Assembly (NCBI GenBank): GCA_012934845.2
Contig: WNNJ02001905.1
Span: forward strand, 1-64,000
Reading direction: 5' to 3'
Source of the DNA: Pomphorhynchus laevis
Taxonomy: Eukaryota; Acanthocephala; Palaeacanthocephala; Echinorhynchida; Pomphorhynchidae
Length of the DNA stretch: 64,000 nt
In this document: one piece after another, positions 22,931 to 36,100 of the stretch
Layout: the number at the start of each line of letters is the position of its first letter
How positions within the stretch are numbered: position 1 is the stretch's first letter
Program-made: the position numbers and the translations under genes
The notes under the pieces: model-generated
The model's input: the letters and a program-made list of their open reading frames with translations, nothing else
The model's database searches: none
Told to the model about the DNA's origin: nothing

Positions 22931-24226
22931 GTGATTGGTCGGGAAAATTTGCAAATTCTTGTAAGCGTTGTCTTTGAAGAGAATTCACCGAAAGATTTGA
23001 CTCAGAGCAAGGAGCGATTGGTATTAATGTGCACTAGGGTTTGCGAGCTTCGAGCTCACAAGGCACTTTTCCTTGTAAATAACTGCCTTTACATGCCCAT
23101 ACTGCTTTATAAGTTCCGTACAACTCCTTGTTTCAACATGAACACGGAACTTTATAAGCTCAATGGTGTACTAAAAAATATTTATACCACATCACAAATT
23201 GCGTGATAATGAGATTCTTGGAGTCAAGCTTCATTGCCCGTACCGTTCGGTGGTTTGAGGATCCGCAGTTTAACGTACATTGCTCTTACGGCTGTTTTAT
23301 CGTCTGTAGTAGTAACGAAGGACTGCGTCAATATTCTTTTGAATAACTCCTCACATTGCCCACATTTGACGCTGACTACTCAACTTGGTTGGTTAAGACG
23401 GGTCTCAGTGATGCATGACTAATAGCCATAAACAATCCGATTGGGACATTCCCCTCGTTAAACAAGCTCATGAATCTTTAATTGAAGGCTCGGAAGGCGA
23501 GGCATCTCGCGTGCGAATTATGGAGGTCTCCACAAGTGAGTCTGATGCTTGGCTCAGCATAGTCCCAATTGGTGCCCTAGGAACTTTGCTCGATGACGAG
23601 GTTGTGAGATTGAGCATTTCCCTAAGACTAGGCCTTCCTACATGTACTCCACACATATGTCATTGTGGAGCGTCTGTTGACGAGTTAGGACGGCACGTAT
23701 TAGCATGCAGAAATCCGAGAGGAAGATTCTCCAGAAACTCGGAAATAAACTCAGTGAAAGCATAGTCCTCAACACCGTCAACGGCTCAAACATTCTAGAG
23801 CCATCCAATGTATGCAGATCGGACGGTCGACGTCCAGACGGATTCACCATTTTCCCTTGGCGTGAAGGGAAATGTTTGATGTGGAACGCCACCTGAGTGG
23901 GCACTTTCGCTGCCAACAATGTTAGGAATGCACTAAGAGGAGCGGGCGAAGACTCTTCATATGTCGCAGAGCGGAAACGGCTGAAATATACCGACTTGAC
24001 CATGTCCCACATATTTTGCCTTTTTGGAGTAGAGACTTATGGATCACTGGGCTCTTCCGCTTTGGCTCTTGTTAAGGATATAAGAAAAGGATTGAAGCAC
24101 GTTACCGGGGATTCATGTGATACTTCATACCTCCTCCAAAACGTTAGCATCGCCATCCAACGTGGAAATGCTGTTAGCATTCCGGCAACGGCTCTAAAGT
24201 GCAAGAGCATGGTAGGCAGCCGGTAG
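22931..24226 (+). mobile_element. Second LINE family, C-terminal half of ORF2
   Basis: Pieces in order on the + strand resemble the region after the RT palm of a widespread invertebrate non-LTR family: ALFLVNNCLYMPILLYKFRT (near 23070), a PVPFGGLRIRS stretch (23237), LRLGLPTCTPHICHCGASVD with a C-x-C then H-x-L-x-C pattern (about 23620-23710), DGRRPDGFTIFPW (23824), and a C-terminal YGSLGSSALALVKDI (24040). The tail corresponds to the fragments at 1-204 and 39332-39917, which are probably the same or a sister family. It is frameshifted, with stops near 23206 and 23422, and lacks endonuclease and palm. An AAAAGTGATTGGT direct repeat lies at its left edge (22893-22905 and 22928-22940). Confidence 0.75.
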
Positions 24227-24605
24227 CAGCAAGTCTTGCTAAAAGAATGACATTTCTCTAGGAATAAGACAAACGTTCTCTTGTATTTATCTTTTTTTAA
24301 TATTATTGTGTTGAAATATAAAATTAAAGATAATTTTTGTGAACCTCGTATTACTTTAAATTAAATTATATACAATTAAAATCGATTATACAATCGATTT
24401 CTTTTCAGCAACCAGAAGAAAACGCAAAAATATGCCGTTAGAGTACAACGACTGATAGCATATGCATTATGTTGTTTAAATTTCAGCGCTCTATGACACG
24501 GTTTCTTTTATGGGTGTGTAGAACACCCATATTTGCTCCCCACGAATTCGTGTAAAACGCAATTTTGCAATAACCGGAACCGTCATTAAATGATGTACAA
24601 TACAT
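24227..24605. other. Spacer, no gene seen
   Basis: AT-rich sequence between the LINE fragment and the PLE 3' end, without coding frames. Contains a short self-complementary stretch near 24375-24400 (AATCGATTATACAATCGATT). Confidence 0.4.
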
Positions 24606-24873
24606 TATATTGATGTATAATTTCAAATAATAAAGGCGATTTTTTACTATATTACAAATCAAATCAGCTAACTGAGTCTACGTATTTAATATAATTAAAA
24701 ACTAAACAAAACATAATAATACTAAATTAAAATTTAATAATTAAATAATAAAATTAATAATTGATTTTAGATTTTATATAATTTAAATCAAGTTAAAATA
24801 AAAAAAATGAAATTTAAAATAAGCGTCATTTATAAATAAATAACAGACGATGTATCAGAATAAGAATTAGATG

Positions 24874-24972
24874 TCATCAGGAGGAACTGCTATGCTATCA
24901 GGTTTCGGCCCCTAACTCCTCTACCCAACATAGCAGCTGAGCCAAATACATGCTAATGATGTATTTCCTCTG
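24874..24972 (-). other. Structured PLE 3' tail element, copy 1
   Basis: Same layout as the element at 55073-55171: CAGAGGAA, hairpin AAATACAT/ATGTATTT, GGCTCA against GGGGCC (weakened here), CTGCTATG against CATAGCAG, closing TTCCTCCTG. The order of the third and fourth pairs is interleaved, a pseudoknot topology. Confidence 0.55.
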
Positions 24973-27265
24973 AAATAACTATCTAGTATCTTATTCTAAT
25001 ACAAAGTATATTATTTATTATCCATCCATAAACATTTGCCACTTAAGAGTTTAAATTTATTCTTTATATTATGGGTGTTAATTTATATATTTTACTATTT
25101 TCTGCTTGATGTAATTTTTATTGTAACCTAGTTTAAAATATGTATCTATTAAATTATTTAAATGATTTTGAAGAAAGCCAATATCATTACATATTGTTGC
25201 AATTCTTAAAATTTTATTATTTGATGTATTATATTTTATATTATATTGTATGCATGAATGCTCATGCAAAAATATGTTTCTTGTAAATTTAAATATGTCA
25301 TCTTCTACGATATAAATTAATAGTAGTTTTAGTTAATGTTAATTTAATGTTCATATCTAGATATACACCTTCTTTATCATTAATATTGGTTTTGTTAAGA
25401 ATAAGGCTTTCTGGATACATGTGTTCACTAATTAAATATATATTTTTTCACTAATTTAAACATATATTTCATATATTTACATAGTTTAGATTTAGTTTTT
25501 ACACAGTTATGAACAAATTCATATTCTATAAAGCTTAAAAACAAGTCAGCTATAATTGGGCTACTATTACCACCCATTGGAACACCTTTTAACTTGTCTA
25601 AATATAGATGTCCCTACTTTTAAATAATTTTGATTTATCAAAATATTTAAGGATTCTATTAATTCAATTTTATCCATATATTTATATTTACTTGATGGTT
25701 TAATTTTTGTTAGATAGGCGTTATAATTATTATAACATATATATGTATATCTTTTTCCGAATATAAGATTAATTAATTTTACTTACGCTTCTTTAATATC
25801 TACTAAATCTAGATTTGTATAAAGCGTACTAAAATCGTATGTATTTATATTTTGAAAATTTATTCCTTTTGTCTGTTCTAAAAATTCTTTTGTAGAATTA
25901 ATACTGAAATAGTGTTTTATACCAGTATTAATTTCGATTACCTTGCAATATTTTTTAAAGTGTGCTTTAATAACTTTAAGTATTTTATTAAAATACTTAA
26001 AAAAGACAGAAAGTGGTTTTAATGTACATTTAAACGCACTACATATGAACCTAGGTTTTATTGGATTTTTATGTAATTTTGGATTCCAATATAATATAGG
26101 TATAGTTTTATTATCTAATTCAACCTTTATACCCTTTTTATCCATTATAGAACAGTGACTTGTAATAATTGTTTCTAAACTCAACTCACTACGTTCATAT
26201 GTTGGATTTACATTTAAATCATTAGAATTAACCTCTTTCACCAGTAATATCATAATAAAGCTTTTTGCATATGAAGACAAAGTTATTACTAGCTTTATCA
26301 ATAGTTGTTATTATATAGTTATCCTTTAATTTAGTAAGTTCTTTATACATATCTTTATTAATTTTATCTTTTCTTTTATAATTGTTTGTTATTTTTATTT
26401 TATTTTTAATTTTATCAAATATATAATCTTTCCAAATTTTTATCTTAGATATATTCGAGCTTTCACTATTAATCAGCTTACTAAAGTAAGCATTTAAGTT
26501 ATTATATAACGAATTGTAAATTTTATTTTTGTCGTTGTTATTATTTAATCTATATTTATACCCTTTTGATAGCAGCTTTCTTAATTCACAATTTTCAATT
26601 AATTCTAGATTATGGGTACATATATGTTCATTTATTTTATCAAAACTAAGACTTTTACAATTGCATTCTGTTTCCATTATGTTTCTAATATTATCGTTAC
26701 ATATTGATTTTAATTCTTTATTATAATTGCAAATTTTTCGTCATAATGGTGGTAGGAGTTTATACCTTATTTTAGGAATATATTTACTTAAATCTGACCC
26801 TGTTGTTTCTTTACTTTAGAATTATTTAAAATTCTGGCTATATTTATGTTATCTATACATTTATTAATGAAGTTTATGGTTAATGTATATTTTCTATTGT
26901 TATTATTAACATTTATTGTACGATTATAGTATTTTGTATTACAATAACTGTCTATTATACAACTTAGCAAATCATAGTCGTTAATTATTTTTTGATTTCT
27001 TGAACATATGGTATCTTTAAAAAAACTTCTTATATTTACTTGAAGATCTTTCAGCTTATTATCTCTTAAAAGTTGTTTTAATATTTCTAATTGTTCATTT
27101 ATATACATATCTTTTTTAATATTTTTAACTCTATTTTTCTTATTCCTTTTATCACCATGACTTCTTTGTTTGCATTTATCCGGATTATAATAATATAGTT
27201 GTTTATTATGTACTACACTACTTCTGCCAATTCCTTGTACCACGTCATTCATTCAATCCTAATGA

Positions 27266-27720
27266 CTACATGGAATTAAGCGTTTTAATCCAAAAATCTT
27301 CTTTTTCTAATAGTTTTTGATTTAATATTAATATGTTTTCTTCGATAATATGTTCTAAAATAAATAATTTACAGTTTTTAATATCATCTTCTATTAATTT
27401 CATTTGCTTATGAAATATAGTTTGACTATTTTGTTGTATATTATATATGTGTTGCTTAAACCTAGTTTTTAACATTTAATATGTTTTTCCAATATATTGC
27501 AATCCACATGTACATTGTATTAGATACACTACACCTGCGGTATTGCAGTTACAATTATTATTAATATTTAATGAAAAACATTTGTTTGTCGTATTACTTA
27601 AAATTTAATTATTATTTATAACATCACAAACTATACATTTTTTTTCGTTACATTTAAAAGATCTAAAATTAATTTCATTAGTACTTGCGTATTTTTCTAA
27701 TCTGGTTGAGTACATGTAAC
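27266..27720 (-). pseudogene. GIY-YIG endonuclease domain of the PLE (broken)
   Basis: The region reads, in pieces, a zinc-cluster-like CNEKKCIVCDVI, then GVVYLIQCTCGLQYIGKT, the hallmark GIY-YIG strand pair with a CTC motif, then an R-x3-H segment (RFKQHI) and finally an E-rich helix ending EKEDFWIKTLNSM, as in the end of GIY-YIG nucleases. It is proposed to nick target DNA for PLE insertion. It lies upstream of the RT on the same strand. The other PLE copies in the window lack it. Confidence 0.8.
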
Positions 27721-27730
27721 TTTTAAGCCA

Positions 27731-28299
27731 TAATTTTTAACGTTGTTTTTTCGGTGTCGCCACCTAGTTTAATTGACTCAGACTAAACTTACAACGGGCC
27801 ATCCAGCAGCATCTAACAGGGGGCTGCCTTGCTTAAGGCGTTTGCAGGCTGGAACAACATCAATAAAGATATACCACCTTCACTATACGCGCTACGCGAC
27901 CTGGCTATTGGTCAGGTCGCGTAGCGCGACCTGGCCAATAGCATCGGTAACTCAATGTTATACCCTAGTAATCGGTAACCCAATGTTATACCCTAGTAAT
28001 AACCTAAACTCATTTGGAAATGGTAAACTGACCGACTAAAGACGGTATCAAGTAACAATAGGGTTGAATAATGTTCAGTGTAGAGTGTAAGCAGTGGTCG
28101 TAGATGAAGGAAGTCATTGTTTTTTCTTCTATGAACTTTAGTAGTATGCCTTTTTTAACGTAATTTGATCATAGATATCGATGAATGTAAAGAGATGATA
28201 TCGATAATTTATAAGTATTACTGAAGGAATATTGGCCAATTTTTGAACCACCAATCACTCCCGCCAGAAGCGTAAACGTAGGAATCACTTTAACAATAC
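27731..28299. repeat. Spacer with a GC-rich cruciform and a 28-bp tandem repeat
   Basis: CGCGCTACGCGACCTG at 27888-27903 pairs exactly with 27913-27928 around GCTATTGGT; part of the same hairpin recurs overlapping at 27926-27942. Immediately right, a 28-bp unit (starting ATCGGTAAC, ending CCCTAGTA) is repeated head to tail at 27943-27970 and 27971-27998 with one difference. No gene is evident. It could be a terminal remnant of the adjacent Gypsy fossil or of another element. Confidence 0.7.
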
Positions 28300-29680
28300 G
28301 TGCAATAGCTAGATGTTTCAACAGCCGCCGGGTTCCGAACGCTTTGCGGTCGAAGATGGAAGCAGAATTGCAGAGGAGGTGAATGTTAACATTTTGGAGG
28401 CAGTGAACATTTACAATGAAATCATAAAATGGGCTACGCCTATAGTAATACGGTTGCATCTAAAAGATACATATATGCAACTACAAGTAAGCGAAGATTC
28501 GAAGGTTATTAACAATTGCCTCACACCAAGGATATTTTCGATACAGGCGTCTGTCATTTGGAGTAAGTTATGCGTCGAATATTCAAAAGATTTATGAACC
28601 ATTTACTATGCAGCATAACAGGAGTAGCCTGGATAATGTTATTGAAACTTGTAAAACGTCATTAGATCACATTAACCACTAGACAGAAGTCATCCTACGT
28701 TTTGATCAAGCCGGTTTAAAAATAAATGAAGAAAAGTGCAAGTTCCTCCAAGATGAAATCGAATTTTTGTCGTTTGTCGTGACTAAATAAGAATAAATAC
28801 GAAGTACATCAAAAATTGAGGCTAGACATAGGTTACCTTTATCCTTGAATAATCGTAATCGACGGAATTACGATTATTTTTGGGCACTGTAGATTTTCTG
28901 AATAAATTTTTAAACCTGCAACCGGAATGCAATTATCTATATGATACAAGCGAAATAGGGTTGAGGCTGTATTGAAGCAAACAGCCAAACATATCTTGTC
29001 TACTTATAGTATATGCTTCTCGAATTTTGTGGTTAGCACGCTCTGGTAGAGAAAGATGGTTTAGCTATCATTTTTTGGGTCATAAAATTTCATATTTATC
29101 TCGCCGGGCGGGAGTTTACACTGTACAGCAATCACAAGGGTCCAACAATCTATTTTTGGAATAAATAGGAAATTGTCAAAGATGACTAATCGGCGGTTAA
29201 TTAGATGGGCTCTTACACTTGCGCAATATAATTATACCTTAAAGTTTCTAAACTGAAAAACAAATGTATTAGCGGATGTCTTGTCGCGATTGGCAATCGA
29301 AGATATTAAATTATTGGACGAAGAAGCCGTACATATGAAAATTAGGATTTGATTTAAGTGAAAAGTTTTATTACCTTCAGTTGGACTAAAACTGGAATGC
29401 CCGACATTGCCCAATTTGCACCAATAAAAAATAAATTATCAGTAGAGAATGGTATAGTGTTATGGTTCCAAAGAATTATTATTCCTGCGGTTTTAAGAGG
29501 AAGTTTTGGACATATTTCATTCGGGTCATGTTGGAATAAAAGGCATGCTATTTTTATCTCGATACTATTGTTGGTAGTCATTTATTCAAGAGGGCATCGA
29601 AAGTAAAGTAGCTCGATGTAACTCTTGCCAAGTTCATCCACAGTAAGCACCAGTAAGCCTTTATATTAATGGAACATTCC
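28300..29680 (+). mobile_element. Ty3/Gypsy LTR retroelement fossil (pol fragment)
   Basis: Recognisable parts in order are the first half of an RT (an LKDTYMQL-type motif near 28465 and a KINEEKCKFLQDEIEF-type motif near 28740), faint RNase H-like sequence, and the zinc-binding N-terminal region of an integrase (about 29440-29650). No LTRs were identified. Heavily broken, with many interruptions, so old. Family is Gypsy by motif resemblance only. Confidence 0.7.
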
Positions 29681-29859
29681 AAATAAATCCATCCACTTGA
29701 AATGAATGTTTTTTATTTAACTTGGTTGCGTCTGTGAGCTGAAATTCTTTTGTTGCGACAAGATATTATCCTAACAGGTATTGATCCTATTCATGATACA
29801 GCAGGACGCTACTAATTAGACTGTTAGGTCTCATCAGCTGCTTACCCAGACCACATTTT

Positions 29860-31816
29860 TTATTATCTTATTTAACTGTTATACCCTATTTATCCATTAT
29901 AGAACAGTGCCTTGTAATAAATTCTCTAAATCACTTCGTTCGTATGTTGCTTTTTACATTTAACTTATTATAATTTATCAACTTTATCGATATATCATAA
30001 TTAAGATTTTACGTATGAAGACGAAATTATTGCTAGCTCTATAATCGTGTAATTAGGAAGTTCTAAATTTAGTAAGTTTTATTAATTTTATCATTACTTT
30101 CCTTTTCGCTATTTGTTCAGCTTACCAATACAAGAATTTTAGTTGTTTTGCAACGAATAGTAAATTTTATTTCTATCTATTTTTATATTTTTTATATTTT
30201 TATATCTATTTTTTTTTATATTAAATGTTTATTTTAATAAACATTTAATATACATTAAATGTAAATTTCTAAAATACATTTAAGAGCACTTTTTGAAAAT
30301 TCATTTCTTCTGTGTTTTAAATATTTTATTCATATTAACAAAAAGGGTTTTTATGTACATTTAAAATCACTATATATGAACGTTAGCTTAATTGGATTTT
30401 TTTGTAATTTTAGATACTAATATAACATAGATATAATTATAGTTTATTTTTTACACAGTTATGAACAAATTCATATTCTATAAAGCTTAAAAATAAGTCA
30501 GCTATAATTGGGCTACTATTACCCCTCATTGGAGGTAATATAATTATATTTACTTGATGGTTTAATTTTTGTTAGATAGGCGTTATAGTTATTATAACAT
30601 ATATATGTATATCTTTTTCCGAATAAAGGATTAATTAATTTTACTAACGCTTCTTCAATATCTACTAAATCTAGATTTGTATAAAGAGTACTAAAATCGT
30701 ATGTATTTATATTTTGACAATTTATTCCTTTTGTCTGTTATAATTATAGTTTATAATAAAATAATATAATATAATTATAAATCTTTATTCGAATACATCG
30801 TCTGTTATTTATTAGTCAATTCATAAAAATTGACTTTTATTTTAAATTTCAATTTTTTATTTTAATTTGATATAAATTATATAAAATCTTATAACAATTA
30901 TCTATTATTTATAATTCATTTAATTATTTGTTTATTTTTTTAATTCTTATTTTGCATTAGTTTTAATTTATAAATAAATAAAATACGCAGACTCATCTAA
31001 ATATAGATGTCCCTACTTTTAAATAATTTTGATTTATCAAAATATTTAAGGATTCTATTAATTCAATTTTATCCATATATTTATATTTATTTGATGGTTG
31101 AATATTTTTTAAATATAAGTTATAGTTGTTCTGATATGTATATATTTTTCAAAATATAAGTTTAATTAATTTTTTCTAACGCTTCTATAATATCTGCTAA
31201 ATCCAAATATGTATAAAGCGTAATCCAAATTCTAAAGTATTTATATTCTGAATATATATTCCTTTTGTCTGTACCCTTTTTTATACCCTTTTCTAACGCT
31301 TCTTTAATATCTGCTAAATCCAAATATGTATAAAGCGTACTCTTAATTCGTAATTATATTCCTTTTATGTGTTCTAAAAATTCTTATGTGGAATTAATAC
31401 TGAAATAATGTTTTTACCTGTATATAAATTGTTGTATACTAGTTGTTATTATATAGTTATTCTTTAATTTAGTTAGTTCTGTATACATATCTTTATTTAT
31501 TTGATTTTTGCTTTTATAATTGTTTTTTACTTTCATTTTCTCTCTAATTTTATCTAATATATAAGTTCTCCAAATGTTTATCTTCGACGTATTTAAGCTT
31601 TTACTATTAATCAGCTTACCAAAGTAAGCATTTAAGTAATTTTATAACGAATTGAAAATTTTATTTTTATTGTTTTTGTTATTATTCTATCTGTATTTAT
31701 ACCCTTTTGATACCATTTTTCTTAATTCACCATTTTAAATTTATTCTAGATTACGGGTATATATATGTTCATATTTTTTTTATCAAAACGAAGACTTCTT
31801 CGATTGCTTTCTATTT
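29860..31816 (-). mobile_element. Penelope-like element mosaic, scrambled
   Basis: Pieces of the same PLE family in - orientation but out of order: about 29870-30110 (SLETIITSHC region), 30280-30420, 30440-30740 (VPMGG-like and thumb side), 30783-30985 (a tail piece with the TATTTATTAGTCAATTCATAAAA block), 31000-31430 and 31440-31816 (N-terminal linker). A tail piece embedded between coding pieces implies recombination between elements or multiple partial insertions. Strongly decayed. Confidence 0.7.
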
Positions 31817-32110
31817 CAACAACTACTTCATAACGTTTATCAGGAATGGAAACAATGTAAGACGGTATACCTGTCGAATAATATCGATGCGATTTAATTT
31901 TACTCAAATCTTCACTATTCCATAATTGAATGGTGTAGTTTGAACTTCCAGTCCAAATGATATCAGATTTTGAAGTATATTCAACACAGGTAATGATATC
32001 TGAAGTGGATTGTTTGCTTTTAATTGTGCTAATAGCATTGTATTGTTTTTTGTCAATAAGGAACTTGTGGAGATAACCCTTCGCGTCCCCAATTATTACC
32101 TGGAATTTAC
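31817..32110 (-). pseudogene. Second fragment of the last TEP1 exon, joined to PLE
   Basis: The reverse complement matches copy A about 6173-6466 (GYLHKFLIDKKQYNAI, SSNYTIQLWNSEDLSKIKSH, then IVSIPDKRYEVVV). It has the same upstream edge as the fragment at 8054-8260 but runs about 95 bp further. Downstream, on the - strand, it continues in frame into a PLE N-terminal piece, so a 134-codon chimaeric frame exists (32150-31746). It lies in the same orientation as TEP1 copy B and 1.4 kb beyond its truncated end, so it may be the displaced remainder of copy B. No evidence of function. Confidence 0.85.
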
Positions 32111-33139
32111 CATGATTTAATTCCGGAAAATTTTTCCCATGATAAATCATGGGAGGGAAAAAGCGAAAAGGGATTCACGTTTCAGTTTTATATTTTATAT
32201 GTCTCAAAATTATTTTTTAATGTGCCGATATATTTTTATGTATAGTACGATACATAATATCGTTAATATTATATATTTACGATATCTTTTCGGAAAAGTA
32301 TAGAAATATCTTTCGATTAAATATTTTTAATATATTTGTAGACTGTAGTTTTTGTAGTATAGTTTTTGAGAAAGTCTAGAAATAATTTTTCGGCTTTTAG
32401 TGTTTAACATGTAAGACCTTTTAGGTGAGATGTGAAAATCACAATATTTTATTCGTCCTAACTTAAAAAATAAAATATTAACGTAAAACGCGTGAAATTT
32501 GGGATAACTTATAGTTAAATTCCGCCTTTTCGCTTCACGAATGTTGCAAATCGGAGGGTATTAGTATTATTGTGAACAAGTCACCCCTAATAGAACATTT
32601 TATTTCTTTTCATCTGTGATTTTAATTGGGCTAAAATTTTAATGGTAGGTATATTATACTTCGATGATTCAAATTATATGAAAAAATCAAGGGGTCTATA
32701 ATTGAAAAATTTACAAACAAATTTTATTCCTAAAAATAATTGTTATCATAAGATATTTTGCTAACTTTTACTTGAAATACATTTTATATGTTATGAACAA
32801 TAGACTATTGTCGCGGTCGTTCGGCGGTCTCATTGTTCTGAACAGAATACTAATCTTTTTCACTGCTATCACTCGTCTTAAACCATTAAAGGGACACGTC
32901 ATTATAAGTATCTTAAATATCATTAACGATATTTCGTATATCCGATACATGCCTCGTTGTGCCATCTATTTCTAAAGTTTTATCTGATATTAGTCGGGTG
33001 ACTTTCCATATTCTTTGCGAAACATTGCATCGCGTATTCTTTGTTTTTACATTAAACATCACATATACCAGTCTATTGATAAGGTATTTAACGTTTTAGT
33101 TCATAATATGCACCACACACTTCTATTTTAAATCTATAT
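32111..33139. other. Spacer, no gene seen
   Basis: AT-rich. A 9-bp hairpin, TCCCATGAT (32135-32143) with ATCATGGGA (32146-32154), lies just beyond the edge of the TEP1 fragment. Overlapping 65-67-codon frames exist on both strands at about 32768-32975 but show no recognisable motif and look like chance. Confidence 0.5.
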
Positions 33140-36100
33140 TTTTCATAAAAAATATAATTTTATTTTTAATTATTCATTGATGTGAGTCAAGGATCAAGGA
33201 TTATGGTCATTTATAAGATGTGAATGACCTTCTTTTCAATTACGTTATCAACTGTTTATTAAATTATATGTAAAATGTTATTTTACTTTGAATGTGAGCA
33301 TGTCAGAAAATGCAAAAAGATTAACATTTTCTGTAAAACGTTGATTTTTGAATCAACGATACTTAATCAAACGATGTTAATTAAAATTCTTTATTATATT
33401 TTAATTAAATTAAATTTTTAATTAAACAATATTAATGTCATTCAATGTTAATTAACATTTTAGTTAATTGTTTATTTAAGGAATCTATTTACTTAAATTT
33501 AATCATGTAAGCCAGACGCGAAAGAACGACGAATGCCGTTAAAAGCAGATAAAAATTTTTTCATCAGGGAAATCCCAAATTCTTGAAAAGTATTTACGAA
33601 ATTTTGTAATAGATCCATATTCTTTATGCAGATAAAATGCGTAGTGAGATCCTGCTTTAATTTCGCTCGTTGATGCTATGTAAGTATTTTGTTCGTGTAA
33701 TGTCGAAACAGAAACTATGGGTAGTAATGGGAACAAAGGTTCTTTGTTCTCCGATTCATCAACACTAAATTCGTTCATATTACGAAATTCATACCTCAAG
33801 CCACGACTCGTGTACAAATAAGGAGTAGAATATTTGTCGACAGCGTATGTGGCATCAACTAGTTTCGTCTTGAGTGTTCTTTCGAATTTCCAATTCACGT
33901 CGTTTCGATGTTTCCGCCAGATACATAAATTGCCACGTGGAAATAGAATTACACATGTTATGTTTTTGTAGAGAGAGATATCCACTGAAATCGGCATTTG
34001 TTTAATTCCGTCGCTAACCGTTTGGTCAGTTACCGATACCGATCTTGATTCTCGCTTCACTATCTTTGATTTATTTTCTTGATTTTGCTCACGCTGATCG
34101 TACATCGCAAGTGTTCCATCACGTGAACATGATAAAATGCGCATGTCATTAATGTAAACAGAAGTAACTGCATCGTTATGAAATAGACTTTTGGGAAGTA
34201 TTGTTTTCAACGGTGGCAGACTGTAGCCAACACATTGTCCATTTACGATTGTATACAATTTTTCGTTGATAATGCTACACGATACAGTATCAAAGTATCC
34301 TGGACTATATGCAAGCTTATTTCCGAAATTTATCTTGCATTCCCAAAGCACAGTATTGTAAGGCTTGATGCTGCTATATTTTCGGCACAGTCCACTCTGT
34401 AGTACAAGCAAGGTGCCGAACAGATTTAGGGGTGGATCACTTGACAGTCCAACTGTTCTAAAGCATGTCAAATTGTCATTCCACCATGAAATATTAGCTC
34501 CATCGAAAGTTGATGAGATAGTAAGCAGTCGGGGTTTAAATTGATGCTTACTATCTAATATGGAAACACCACTAAACGACTGATCTAAGTTATCTTTTTT
34601 GCAGACTGACTGTACAATTCTGTGTTTTATATCCCAATATAGCAATTGCATTGTACCGAGATCATTTGCAAATGCAAAATATATACGCTGCAATGCTCCA
34701 TCTGTATCTTGTTGAACAGCGTCAGCAACTCTAATAATGGCATTTGAAGAATCAGTCTCAACTTCTTGTTTGCTCATTACCCATGATTCAACAATAGTAT
34801 ATCTTATAGTTAGTTCAATAAGCATCATCTTAAGGATTTTACCGGTTAAGTAAAACAGAAGAATGGATACATTTTTTTTATCATCATCATTTTCATTTAT
34901 TACTCTGTGTACAATTTTCCTGGCGTTTTGAATTGATGTATCTTGCAATCGATAAGGTGACGACGATAATCTACCAAGATATTGAATATAAGTAACACTA
35001 CCAGGTTTATACAAAATACTGGCGATATAGCCGTGTACGCATATATCAACAACGTTAACTGGCTTAGCGTTTATATTATCGTAGTTTGCAATTGTAAAGT
35101 ACATTTTGGAAGACTTGGGTTTTAATACGTTACCTGCTGGGTAGTAATGACTAAATTTATGAAGTATCCCATTAGTTTGACTAAGAACAACTCCGAACGC
35201 GCCAGCACTAATTTGTTCAACAAACTTTATGTCTTTAAATGTTTCACAGTCCATTTCTGGTTCGCTCAATTTATAAAGCGCAACGGAACCATCACTATGA
35301 CCAATGCATAATTTGTCCCTATTGTGCACTGATAAACATGATGCATTTTGAATGATGGATGAGCAATTTACGTGCTCATTTGGGATATAATTAACGGCTA
35401 AGGTTTGATGCCCTGTGAGAGTCAAAAATTTATTATTGGCAAGTACACATATTTGTGTCGCCCATTGTATATCGTGCATTTCACGGCATTCTCCTCCGTA
35501 TGGCTCGTAAATGTAAATAACGTTTGCCCATGTTAATGCGATGAATAGACGTTCTTCGTCGTAATCTTGAAGACATGATATTGGAGACTTGCTTTCAACT
35601 AGCCAACTATTGACAAATGCCATTGATCCAGTTGTATATGTGCAAATGCAACCTTCTAAATCGGACGAAGCAACCAGTTCATTATGGGCCGTTACAATAA
35701 CGTCTGACAATTGTAATCTATGGTGACTAAACACTTTTAGGCGAATGTTTTTTAAATAATCCCAGAAGCAGAGTTTACAATCACGAGATCCCGACGCTAA
35801 CAAGGACATTTCTGACCCGAAGAAGGTAAGGCAATTTACCGACGAAGAATGACCAGTCAACTCGGCTATACAACTGCATTTCTTTAAGGAGATCAGTTTT
35901 ATTACACCATCAGCACAACCAAGCGCAACTATATCTCCTTGAACTTTCATCGTTTCAATGGCAAATTTATGATGATGAATATGACTGATTGAACATGATC
36001 CATCATTAAATATTTGTATTTTCGGTTTTACGATACTGTAATACTCATTAGGATATTTTCTAAGAAGATGAGAATTTTTCTGCAAGAGATTATTAATATC

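Larger units (their letters stand above)
24606..27730 (-). mobile_element. Penelope-like element, longest copy, GIY-YIG domain N-terminal (Naiad-like)
   Basis: Read on the - strand: a cysteine cluster and GIY-YIG nuclease region (27720-27266), a Lys/Asn-rich linker with RNIMETECNCK and TTIDKASNNFVF motifs (27252-26228), the RT core (PILYWNPKLHKNPIKPRFIC, TYDFSTLYTNL, 26301-25783, then VPMGGNSSPIIADLF near 25560), a thumb region (IATICNDIGFLQNHLNN), then a 3' tail ending near 24606. PLE RTs are close to telomerase RT. In most animal PLEs the GIY-YIG lies after the RT; here it precedes it, the permuted order described for Naiad/Chlamys PLEs. The copy is broken in a number of places. Its 3' end coincides with that of the copy at 58872. 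Confidence 0.85.

Noticed and set aside
28169-28602. Minus-strand frames over the Gypsy fossil
   Set aside because: Shadows of the + strand RT fragment.
32768-32975. Small overlapping frames on both strands
   Set aside because: No recognisable domain, no splice context, and mirror-image frames in AT-rich DNA are expected by chance.
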